Below, piece after piece: positions 44,854 to 53,000 of a stretch of DNA of 64,000 bases; the first letter of the stretch is position 1, and each line of letters starts with the position of its first letter. The notes under the pieces were generated by a model, which was given only the letters and a program-made list of their open reading frames with translations, searched no databases and was not told the DNA's origin. Source of the DNA: Flavobacterium daejeonense DSM 17708 (lineage in GTDB: Bacteria; Bacteroidota; Bacteroidia; Flavobacteriales; Flavobacteriaceae); NCBI RefSeq assembly GCF_000425425.1, contig NZ_AUDK01000006.1:62001-126000 (forward strand). Direction: 5' to 3'. Both the position numbers and the translations under genes were made by a program.

Positions 44854-45946
44854 CACTAGTGTCCACTAAAGAACACAAAAAGTTCTCCTGAATTATTGCA
44901 AAATTGTATTTAAGTGTAGTTTTTGAGCGTGACGATTCGAAATATTCGTAAATCAACATTACGAATATGAATCACGGTAAATATACTTTCTCCCAATTAA
45001 TTGATTTTCTTCCTTTAAAAGTTTTTTGATAGAGTAACAGCTAAATATTCAGGCAATAAATAACATAAGTATTTTACTTATTGCTATAAATTATTATGTA
45101 CGCTATTTGGTCAACTTTCAGCAAGAGAAAATTTGAGAAATCTGAAAATAATTTGAAAAACGAAACAATGAAAATCTTATCATTTGCGTTTTGCAAAAAA
45201 TGTAACCCGTAGGTAGCAATTAATCTATCAGTAATGAAAACCGTAATTTTAAAATATTTGATTAGATAATTCTTCACTTAATAATGAATACTCAAGATAA
45301 AAAGCGCAATGATGCTTTTGAAATAAAAGGAAATATTTATACCTTGATTCTTCTACAACAGACTTATATTTGAGTATGTTTTATTGAGTTCATTTAAAAA
45401 AACAAAAGCAAAAATAAAATTACACACTCTTTTTGATATTAAACCAATAATCAGTGTGTTTCTTCACATCACTGAGCCAAATATTTAAGATGTTAATATA
45501 ATGGATGCAGATTATGAAGCATTCACATACTACATTTTTGACCGTGCTTACGTTGATTATGACAGACTTTTTAGAATTACAAATACTAAAACACTAATAC
45601 CTATTTTGTAGTGAGAGCAAAATCTAATGCAAATTTTAAATGAATGTATATTCAAAAAGTAAATAATAAAAAAAAAAAAAACTAAAAGTGAAGACCTTTT
45701 GAGAAACAACAGAGAATGCCCTTCACATTCAAATCAATTTGCAATTATAGCCTATTGTTTAGATTCAATAGTCTCAAAAAGCTTACAAACAAACCGTTTA
45801 GTATATGAAATCCTATAAATTTTATCAGCATAGTTACTCTATAAAACACCTCTAAATAAATTCACTTATGAAACTAAATTACAATAATGTTAATGGATTT
45901 TGTATTAACTAACTAGTTTTCAAATTATTTTAAGTGGACACTAGTG
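44854..45946 (+). mobile_element. Degraded IS4-family insertion sequence (1093 bp)
   Basis: Both ends carry the same 14-bp inverted repeat, CACTAGTGTCCACT (44854-44867, and its complement at 45933-45946). A 9-bp direct repeat, GTCTTTTTT, flanks the element on both sides (44845-44853 and 45947-45955). Inside is a decayed transposase gene on the plus strand, preceded by a 10-bp inverted repeat, ATATTCGTAA / TTACGAATAT (44942-44968). The 9-bp duplication and the Y-x2-R-x3-E-like transposase region fit the IS4 family. Intact ends with a ruined gene suggest an old insertion that can no longer move by itself. Confidence 0.85.
44967..45900 (+). pseudogene. IS4-family transposase, multiply frameshifted
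   Basis: Pieces in different frames read in order: MNHGKYTFSQLIDFLPLKVF (44967 on), then DRVTAKYSGNK and LLCTLFGQLSARENLRNLK after a frameshift, then YLDSSTTDLYLS-like sequence near 45345 (first catalytic Asp region), HITEPN..MDADYEAF and YYIFDRAYVDYDRLFRI (second Asp region, 45520-45575), and lastly NNRECPSHSNQFAIIAYCLD-like sequence near 45700-45770. Many stops interrupt it. The catalytic Glu region (Y-x2-R-x3-E) corresponds to YEILQIL near 45810 with changes. Not functional. Confidence 0.85.
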
Positions 45947-47698
45947 GTCTTTTTTATCAATAAAATCAGCAAGATTCGTAATTGTTTCTTTTTCAATTAT
46001 CGCCAAAAACGGGATATCTACTTCATATAGTTTTTTAAATTTTAATATAAATTTAGTAGCCTTAATTGAATCCCCCCCTAATAGAAAGAAACTGTCATTG
46101 TTACCAATTGTTTCCGCATCAATATCTAGAACCTCTGACCATAGTTCCCTAATCATATTTTCTAAATTAGAGCTTGGTACATTTATTATCTTGCGTGGTT
46201 TTATAAAAGGAGAAGGCAACATGGATTTATCAATTTTACCAGAATTAGTTACCGGAATTGTTTTTAGTAAGATGTAATAATGTGGAAGTGAATATTTCAT
46301 TAGTGTTTTAGACAGATGTTGCTCTAATTCATTTCTTAAAATTTCAGTTTCTGAGTTATAATAAGCAATTATCATATTTTTTTCTTTATTGAAAATTACA
46401 ATTGCCTTTCTTACCAAAGGATGCTGTTTTAAAGCAAATTCTATTTCTGAAAGCTCAACCCGATAACCGTTAATTTTTACCTGACTATCCTTTCTTCCAA
46501 TAAATGTCAATTCACCATTATTATTCCAATGAACCAAATCTCCTGTTTTATATACTCTCTCCTTAATCCCTAACGGATTCTGAATAAAAAACTCATTTGT
46601 AAGGTCTATTTTATTTAAATACTTTACTGCTAATCCTTCACCTCCGATATATAATTCTCCTATAATACCAATTGGCTGCAGCATATTATCCTTTATAACA
46701 TAAAACTTACTTCCTTTTAAAGGCCTTCCTATAGGCACGAGTTTAGTTTCTACTTTTGATTTTATATTATTAGCACTTACATATATTGTTGATTCGGTCG
46801 GTCCATATAAATTTACAAACTTTGTGTTCGGCATTAATTCTAATGCTTTGTTGATAAGATTAACATCTAATTCTTCACCCGCCAAAAAAACAAATTTTAA
46901 AGTTAATTTTTCCTTTGTATTTAAATTCATCTCTAATGTTTCAATAAATACTGAAAATATTGTTGGGACAAAATTAACATGCGTAACTTTATTAATCCTA
47001 ATATGATCGATTACATAATTAATATCTTTCTCGTTGCTCTCAGGAAGCACTACTAACGTACGACCGTTAAAAATAAAACCAAAAACTTCTGTTAATGACA
47101 CGTCAAACATAATATTAGTCTTAAATAAGAAGCAGTCATTTTTTCTTAGTGGATATAATTTCTGAAGTAATTTTATTTTTGACACCAGTGAACAATTATC
47201 AATCAAAATACCTTTTGGCAAACCAGTTGTCCCCGATGTATATATAATATACGAAAATTCTTTGTTGGTTAATTTTGGATATTGAAATAAAGAATCATTC
47301 TTGCTTCTGAGAATTATCTCCGTAGTAACAATTTTTATTTTATTGTTCAGTGGCACAAGTTTTTCTGTATTTTTTATTTTGTCAGCAAGTATAATTTTGG
47401 GGTTGCAATCATTAATAATGTTATTTATACGCTCTATCGGTGTTTGTATTGATATTGGAACATAAATTGCTCCGATGAAATTAATAGAATAAATACTTAT
47501 TATTAGATCTGAGGACCTTTCTCCAAATACTACCACTGCATCATTTTTCTTTATTTTATTTTTGATTAAAAATCCTGATACTAAATCGATTTTTTTTTTA
47601 AACTCTCGATAATTTATTTCCTCTGACTGATCTTGAATAGCTATTGAATCTGGATATTTTTGTGCTGATTTTAGTACTTCTTCTTTAAAGCTATGCAT
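45941..47698 (-). CDS. NRPS adenylation-thiolation didomain protein
   Basis: 585 residues: adenylation domain (about 1-490) with YTSGTTGLPKG (A3, about 153), NLYGPTESTIYVS (A5), YKTGDLVHWNNNGEL (A7) and the lysine motif NSGKIDKSMLP (A10), then a carrier domain with FFLLGGDSIKATK (Ser544). The substrate-pocket residues I read are D-V-T-N-F-A-L-I-Y-K; I cannot match them to a known amino acid. Asp at the first position fits an alpha-amino acid. The stop codon TAG at 45941 comes from the inverted repeat of the inserted IS element. The original end would have continued KKIKNGRIYRNH and overlapped the serine hydrolase gene. The lost tail lies after the carrier fold, so function is probably kept. 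Confidence 0.88.
   Translation of the reverse strand: MHSFKEEVLKSAQKYPDSIAIQDQSEEINYREFKKKIDLVSGFLIKNKIKKNDAVVVFGERSSDLIISIYSINFIGAIYVPISIQTPIERINNIINDCNPKIILADKIKNTEKLVPLNNKIKIVTTEIILRSKNDSLFQYPKLTNKEFSYIIYTSGTTGLPKGILIDNCSLVSKIKLLQKLYPLRKNDCFLFKTNIMFDVSLTEVFGFIFNGRTLVVLPESNEKDINYVIDHIRINKVTHVNFVPTIFSVFIETLEMNLNTKEKLTLKFVFLAGEELDVNLINKALELMPNTKFVNLYGPTESTIYVSANNIKSKVETKLVPIGRPLKGSKFYVIKDNMLQPIGIIGELYIGGEGLAVKYLNKIDLTNEFFIQNPLGIKERVYKTGDLVHWNNNGELTFIGRKDSQVKINGYRVELSEIEFALKQHPLVRKAIVIFNKEKNMIIAYYNSETEILRNELEQHLSKTLMKYSLPHYYILLKTIPVTNSGKIDKSMLPSPFIKPRKIINVPSSNLENMIRELWSEVLDIDAETIGNNDSFFLLGGDSIKATKFILKFKKLYEVDIPFLAIIEKETITNLADFIDKKDH
45947..45955. repeat. Target site duplication, right copy
   Basis: GTCTTTTTT directly after the right inverted repeat of the IS4-type element, identical to 44845-44853. 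It lies inside the last codons of the A-T gene (Lys-Lys-Asp). Confidence 0.8.
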
Positions 47699-47751
47699 AT
47701 TGCGTTTTTTATTAATTTATTTCAAAACTATTTTAAAATCAAAATTTATAA

Positions 47752-48831
47752 TTAAGAGAATTTTTCTTCATCTTTTAGAATCGGAAGAACTTTCTCTGAA
47801 AACAATTTCATACTTTCTATACAATCTTCAATGTCCATGCCTGCATAGCAAAAATCAAGTATCAAATGATCCATATGAGTAGCATCATATAATTTCTTAA
47901 TTTGCTTTACACATTCTTCAGGATTTCCAATTATATGATTTTTAGAGAAATTTGACAGTGCATTATTTTTAAGATCAACATCATCACCATAGGGAACAAC
48001 TGAATTAGCAAAATATTCATAAGATTTCACACCTTTTAAATTATTTTTTGAAAATTGATAATGAATATCTAAAATATCAAACATTTTTTCAGAATATTTT
48101 TTTGCGTTTTCAACTGCTTTTTCATGATTCTCATTAATACATATATATGCTCTTAAAATTGGACTTGAAAAATTATTATGCTTTTGAATCATCAAATGGT
48201 TATAATTTTTAACAACCTCTGATTGCTCTTTTATCTTATCAAATTTAGGTGTCATAAATAATCCTAGTCCCAAATCTGCCATTATTGCCACAGACTCAGG
48301 GCTTTCTGCAGCTGCATATAATTTATCGATAAGATTCATTGAAAAAGGTCTAGGCCTTATGGAGAGTAATGGTATTTTGTAATATAGCCCTTCATATTGA
48401 ATAGTTTCATTCAGAATACTTTTTTTTATAATTTCAATAATTTCTTTAAATCTTAATCTTGACTCCTCCATATTGATTCCAAATCCATCATACTCCAGTC
48501 TGGATGTTCCTCTCCCAAACCCAAAAATAACTCTTCCTTTAGACAAAATATCAAGCATGAACATTTCCTCAATGACTCTAATTGGATTATGCCAAGGTAA
48601 AACAATAACTGATGTCCCGAGTATAATTTTCTTGGTTGCTCCTGCGAGATAGCTCAATAATGTAATTCCATTAGGAACAGGAGAATGCCCTGAAAAGTGA
48701 TGTTCCACTGTCCAAATAGAATCAAAACCCAAATCCTCAACCTTAACTGCTATTTTTAAAAAATCCTCATATAATAAAAAATCTGATTTATTATTATCAT
48801 TGTACAAACTTAAATTACAACCTATGTTCAT
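47752..48831 (-). CDS. Luciferase-like flavin-dependent monooxygenase
   Basis: 359 residues, TIM-barrel LLM family. Diagnostic parts: DLGFDSIWTVEHHFSGHSP, LGTSVIVLPWHNPIRVIEEM and GRVIFGFGRGTSRLEYDGFG near residue 105. It uses reduced flavin and oxygen; in NRPS clusters such enzymes hydroxylate or oxidise carrier-bound or free intermediates. It lies 53 bp upstream of the A-T protein, which may carry its substrate; this pairing is inference. The upstream side is the IS982 remnant, so its original promoter may have been altered. Confidence 0.87.
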   Translation of the reverse strand: MNIGCNLSLYNDNNKSDFLLYEDFLKIAVKVEDLGFDSIWTVEHHFSGHSPVPNGITLLSYLAGATKKIILGTSVIVLPWHNPIRVIEEMFMLDILSKGRVIFGFGRGTSRLEYDGFGINMEESRLRFKEIIEIIKKSILNETIQYEGLYYKIPLLSIRPRPFSMNLIDKLYAAAESPESVAIMADLGLGLFMTPKFDKIKEQSEVVKNYNHLMIQKHNNFSSPILRAYICINENHEKAVENAKKYSEKMFDILDIHYQFSKNNLKGVKSYEYFANSVVPYGDDVDLKNNALSNFSKNHIIGNPEECVKQIKKLYDATHMDHLILDFCYAGMDIEDCIESMKLFSEKVLPILKDEEKFS

Positions 48832-48889
48832 ATATTTTTTATTTATTTACTCGTTGTGCATTTTAAATAATGCTGATTTTAATATTATT

Positions 48890-49830
48890 AATATTCCTTT
48901 CAAAGATAAATTTGTTGATTTACTGAACTAAAATTACAGCACTTATTTTTACTAGGGTCCTCGTTTTATATCCCTCAAAGGATTTTAAATAATTTCTTTG
49001 TATCATAAACTGGCCGCATAGTTTTGAAAAAAATGTTTCTATTTTTTATTATTGATTTTATAAACACATAAGGCTGTGCTTTATAGTTATGCTAATTTCT
49101 ACGCATTGGAACTTCCAGCTTTATTTGGCAATTTTAAAAAAGCTTAAGCTGCTGTTCTGATGACAAATACCCTCTATCACCCAATAATATATAGTTTTAA
49201 ACTTGATCTTTAGTATCTTTTAATATAATGTATGCAAGTACTGAATCTGGTTTAATATCAAGGCTTTTAATTACTCCTCTAAAAGAATACACGTCATGTA
49301 AATTATACCCACAATAGCGATTCGATTGTACTGCGAAATATCCTTTATTGGGATGACCCAAAGAAAATTCTTTACAAATCTTACTCTCTGTTGAACGTGA
49401 TAATTTACATATCTCTAATAACATACTGTCCACAACAAAGCAATCTTCAAATTAATTAAAACAGTTTGACAAACATTGTCTCAGACTCTATAAATAAGGA
49501 AAAAACTTACACTTCACTCTGTCATATACAATAAGTTTAACATTCAACTTTAAAAAATCAAGCAATAATCAAAACAAATGATTTTCGCTATCACTACTTA
49601 CGTACTCGACTGAAAGACAAAGGTTAACAACCTCTATATCTTTTAACTTAGGACTGCGTCTTTGCTATTGTAAAATATTTTCTAATGAGATGTTATACAA
49701 AATTTCTAAAATTTTCTCTTAATTTGCTGTAAAGTTGTGCATAGAATTGTTTGTGTGGTAACTACTATTTACTTCTTTTTAGCAGCTTCCACGACTTTTT
49801 AAATTACTAAATCAAGATGCGTAACGGGTT
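48890..49830 (-). mobile_element. IS982-family insertion sequence remnant
   Basis: Fragments of an IS982 transposase can be read in order on the minus strand: KLKDIEVVNLCLSVEYVSSD (about 49640-49580), SENHLF, FVVDSM-type sequence leading into MDSMLLEICKLSRSTESKIC (49433 on), NRYCGYNLHDVYSFRGVIKS, LKDTKDQV, then LLGDRGYLSSEQQLKLF and KLEVPMRRN (about 49180-49100). At least three frameshifts or stops break it. A possible terminal repeat, AACCCGTTACGCATCTTGA on the minus strand, lies near 49830, but I could not find its partner on the left. It fills the gap between the monooxygenase and TyrRS genes. Confidence 0.75.
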
Positions 49831-49899
49831 TTTATTTGTTAGAAGTTATTCTCTTGAAATTTATAGATTAATCGTTGTTGATTCATTCTAATAAGCTTT

Positions 49900-50856
49900 C
49901 TATTTAAAATTTAACGCTGCTTCACCATGTACAAAAGAGGTTACATAATTCGCAAGGGTTAACTGTAGTATTTTTTTGGCTGGATCACTTTTATGAATCA
50001 TAAGAACATCTTCGATTTTTTCTTTTTCAAGTAGCGTAAATATTTTCATATATTTTTCGGCCTCCTCATCACTTGAACTATACCAATAATTATAAAACTC
50101 CTTGTGTGTTGTTTTTTTACTATCAAGCCAAATATTACCTTTTTCACTTTTACCAAATTTAGAACCATCTGCTTTTTTCACTAAAGGTGCTGTTACTCCA
50201 TGAACACTTTTCTTGTCAATTTTTTTGATTAAATCTAGACCAGTTATAATATTCCCCCATTGATCACTTCCTCCAAGTTGAAGGCTACAGTTGTAATTTC
50301 TATTTAGATATAAATAATCATATCCCTGAAATAGTTGATAGCAAAACTCAGTATATGAAATTCCATCCCCTTCTTCTCGGTCAATCCTATTTTTTACTGA
50401 ATCCTTTGAAACCATATAATTAATTGAAATATTAGTCCCTATTTCGTTTAAAAAATCAAGAAAAAGCTTTTCTTTTATCCAAGAATAATTATCTAATAGC
50501 AACGCCCCACTTATTGAATCATCAAATCTTAGAAATTTAGATAGTTGTACTTTAATTGATTTCATATTAGTGGATATTATGTTACTATCCAACAATATTC
50601 TTTCATTTGATTTACCGGAAGGATCACCTATCCTACCAGTTGCTCCACCAATTAGTGCAATGGGTTTGTGTCCACATCTCTGTAAATGCGTTAATAACAT
50701 TATTGGAACTAAATTTCCAATATGCAAAGAATCAGATGTAGGATCGAAACCAGCATATCCAACAATTAGAGAATCATTAAAATACTTAAAATCAGTTTGA
50801 TTTGTTTTATCTTGAATTAGACCTCTCCATTCCAATTCTTCTATGAAATTTTTCAT
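49900..50856 (-). CDS. tyrS: Tyrosyl-tRNA synthetase, C-terminally short copy
   Basis: 318 residues. Class I catalytic domain with FDPTSDSLHIGN (HIGH-type motif, 45-48), GGATGRIGDPSGKS, QLGGSDQWGN (tyrosine pocket) and KFGKS (KMSKS-type, about 230), then the helical region up to VHGEAALN. Typical bacterial TyrRS has about 420-430 residues; the S4-like tRNA-binding C-terminus is absent. Downstream DNA does not encode it in any frame and an IS982 remnant begins about 70 bp on. It overlaps the aminotransferase stop by 1 nt and so belongs to the biosynthetic operon. It may be a resistant copy protecting against the product, a biosynthetic enzyme that makes Tyr-AMP or Tyr-tRNA, or a decaying gene. 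Confidence 0.85.
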   Translation of the reverse strand: MKNFIEELEWRGLIQDKTNQTDFKYFNDSLIVGYAGFDPTSDSLHIGNLVPIMLLTHLQRCGHKPIALIGGATGRIGDPSGKSNERILLDSNIISTNMKSIKVQLSKFLRFDDSISGALLLDNYSWIKEKLFLDFLNEIGTNISINYMVSKDSVKNRIDREEGDGISYTEFCYQLFQGYDYLYLNRNYNCSLQLGGSDQWGNIITGLDLIKKIDKKSVHGVTAPLVKKADGSKFGKSEKGNIWLDSKKTTHKEFYNYWYSSSDEEAEKYMKIFTLLEKEKIEDVLMIHKSDPAKKILQLTLANYVTSFVHGEAALNFK

Positions 50857-51950
50857 TAATTGTACTTTTTTAATGCTTTTTTTAACTTTGTGATAACATA
50901 TTCCTGCTCTTCCAAACTTACTGTTACTGGTAAACTGAGCAATTGTTCAGAATAAAGATTAGTATTATCTAAATTTTTAATTATGCTTTTTTTTAAAAAT
51001 TTTTGTTGATGGCATGGAATACTGTAATGAGGAACTGCCCCAATATTATTTTCATTTAAATATGACATTATCTTATCTCTATTTCTTTCAATTCGTATCG
51101 AATACAAATGATACACATGTTTATAATCTTGTGGCACCACAGGTATTTTCACAAGGTCAGCAAGCGACGCATTATAATTATTAGCAATAGAGATGCGGTC
51201 ATTATTTATCTTCTCTAAATTTTCAAATTTTATATTTAGAACTGCTGCCTGAACTTCATCCAAAACAGAATTTCTTCCCCATGTAATAAATTCCTCCCTA
51301 TCTATGCGTCCAAAATTCCTTAAAAGTCGTATACTTTCAGCAAATTCATTATCATTTGTTACGACTATTCCTCCATTTCCAATTGATGAAATTGTTTTTG
51401 TTGCATGAAAACTAAAACAACCTAAATGCCCAAATGATCCAGCATTTTGGTTTTTATATGAGGCTCCATGGGCTTGCGCAGCATCTTCAATGACATAAAG
51501 ATTATTTTCTTTACAAATATATAAAATTTCGTCAACATTACATAATAACCCTGCCCAATGTACTAGAATAACAGCTTTCACGTCTGCATTTAACTTCTTT
51601 TTCATATCTAATACCGAAATATTTAAAGTTTCATCGATATCTACAAAAACAGGAATCATTCCTACTGCATAAATTGCCATTATTGTAGCTGGAAAAGTTA
51701 ATGAAGTAACTAAAATACAAGAACCTTTAGGCAAGTTTAATGCATCTAAAGAAAATATCAATGCATCTGTTCCACAATTAACACCAATTCCATGTTTAGC
51801 GCCACAAAAACTGGAAAAAGAGTTTTCAATTTTTTTAACATTTTTTCCATCAATATACTCACCTGAGAGAATGACTTCATTGATACTGTCAAGTATTTGG
51901 TCATGGAATTCAATATTAGATTTTTTTACATCGTTAATCTGTATGTTCAT
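50856..51950 (-). CDS. DegT/DnrJ/EryC1/StrS aminotransferase
   Basis: 364 residues, PLP-dependent. Motifs: GVNCGTDALIFSLDAL, VIEDAAQAHGASYKNQNAGS (Asp for the PLP nitrogen), FSFHATKTISSIGNGGIV (PLP Lys about 185) and NSVLDEVQAAVL. The family transfers an amino group to nucleotide sugars, cyclitols or related ketones. Located 3 bp after the radical SAM gene and overlapping the TyrRS start by 1 nt. Together with the radical SAM and the mutase-like flavoprotein it suggests that an amino sugar or aminocyclitol is made for the product; that is inference. Confidence 0.9.
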   Translation of the reverse strand: MNIQINDVKKSNIEFHDQILDSINEVILSGEYIDGKNVKKIENSFSSFCGAKHGIGVNCGTDALIFSLDALNLPKGSCILVTSLTFPATIMAIYAVGMIPVFVDIDETLNISVLDMKKKLNADVKAVILVHWAGLLCNVDEILYICKENNLYVIEDAAQAHGASYKNQNAGSFGHLGCFSFHATKTISSIGNGGIVVTNDNEFAESIRLLRNFGRIDREEFITWGRNSVLDEVQAAVLNIKFENLEKINNDRISIANNYNASLADLVKIPVVPQDYKHVYHLYSIRIERNRDKIMSYLNENNIGAVPHYSIPCHQQKFLKKSIIKNLDNTNLYSEQLLSLPVTVSLEEQEYVITKLKKALKKYN

Positions 51951-51953
51951 AAT

Positions 51954-53000
51954 TTATAATTTATGGTAAAGGAAATCACTTTTTAAATTCTCAGATGTAG
52001 TATCGTTTAATAACTTTAAAATTTTACTATTAACTAAATATGGACAATCCATACAAATTTTTGGTGGCGTGTCGCTTTTTTTCATTTCACGAAAATCAAC
52101 CATTTTATCGGAATTCCAAATTTCTTCAATATTGGTTTTAAAAATATTTCCAAAACTATATTTTGGATCACAACGCATTCCACAAGGAAGAATTTCACCT
52201 TTTTGTGTCATATACATCATTTTATCTCCCCAATGACAATCTGAAATCTTAAAATCTGAGTTTCCAATAATTTGCGCTTTAACATTTAACAACTTAGCTA
52301 AATCCGACATCCTTCTTACGGATGCTATTAAGCTTTCGGTTTCTAATTTACTTAAACTTATATTATTAATAAAATCTCGTCTCTTGGATTTCAATGCATC
52401 AGTTTCCGATTCAGTAATCCAATTTTGAATTAAATTAAACCTAATATTATCAATACCTAAAGCTTTTGCTAAAATGATGCATTTATACAAATCCGCAGCA
52501 GTATCATTATTAAAAGTCGAATTTATTGAAATCTTTAAATTTTTAGGAGCTAGTTTTTTTATTCTTTTTACATTTCTCACCATTTGCTCAAAACTTGCTT
52601 TTAATCTGAACTTTTCAAATGTTTCATAATCATGTCCATCGATTGATATATATAGATAATCTACATTTTGTAGAATTTTTTCCACCTCAACATTATCTTT
52701 CCAAGCTGCATTTGTAATTGACAAAACTTGCGTGTTAGGATAAAGCTTTTTCAAGTAATGAAATTTTTCATGAGCTTTTGGCGTAAGAAAAGGCTCACCT
52801 AAACCTTGAAATTTTATTTCTTTCAAATCAGGTAGTTGCGATTTTATTATATCTAACTTATCGGTAGTTAAATATCCAGTCAAAGTATCACCTCTTTTTA
52901 TAATTTCAGTTCTGGGACAGGTGGGACATTCTAGATTACAAATATCTGTAATTTCAATACTTGCCCATATAGGTAAATTGTTTTTAGTTTCCATAATCAA
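51954..53000 (-). CDS. Radical SAM/SPASM enzyme
   Basis: 348 residues. Radical SAM motif CNLECPTC (Cys21, 25, 28), FQGLGEPFLTPKAHE, and a SPASM region with CHWGDKMMYMTQKGEILPCG, MRCDPKYSFGN and CMDCPYLVN for auxiliary iron-sulfur clusters. It differs clearly from the FxsB-like enzyme at 42100. Relatives include carbohydrate dehydrogenases (BtrN-like) and peptide-modifying enzymes. Its 4-nt overlap with the flavoprotein gene and 3-bp gap to the aminotransferase favour action on a small molecule, such as dehydrogenation or epimerisation of a sugar or cyclitol. The substrate is not readable. Confidence 0.85.
   Translation of the reverse strand: MIMETKNNLPIWASIEITDICNLECPTCPRTEIIKRGDTLTGYLTTDKLDIIKSQLPDLKEIKFQGLGEPFLTPKAHEKFHYLKKLYPNTQVLSITNAAWKDNVEVEKILQNVDYLYISIDGHDYETFEKFRLKASFEQMVRNVKRIKKLAPKNLKISINSTFNNDTAADLYKCIILAKALGIDNIRFNLIQNWITESETDALKSKRRDFINNISLSKLETESLIASVRRMSDLAKLLNVKAQIIGNSDFKISDCHWGDKMMYMTQKGEILPCGMRCDPKYSFGNIFKTNIEEIWNSDKMVDFREMKKSDTPPKICMDCPYLVNSKILKLLNDTTSENLKSDFLYHKL

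Noticed and set aside
45074..45277. Minus-strand 67-residue reading frame
   Set aside because: It lies antisense inside the decayed IS4 transposase, whose plus-strand similarity explains the sequence.
49197..49433. 78-residue minus-strand frame as an independent gene
   Set aside because: It is the middle part of an IS982 transposase; matching pieces continue on both sides in other frames.
49900..50856. The TyrRS gene as the ordinary housekeeping copy
   Set aside because: Overlap with the aminotransferase gene, location in a biosynthetic operon and lack of the C-terminal domain argue against it, though this cannot be settled without the rest of the genome.
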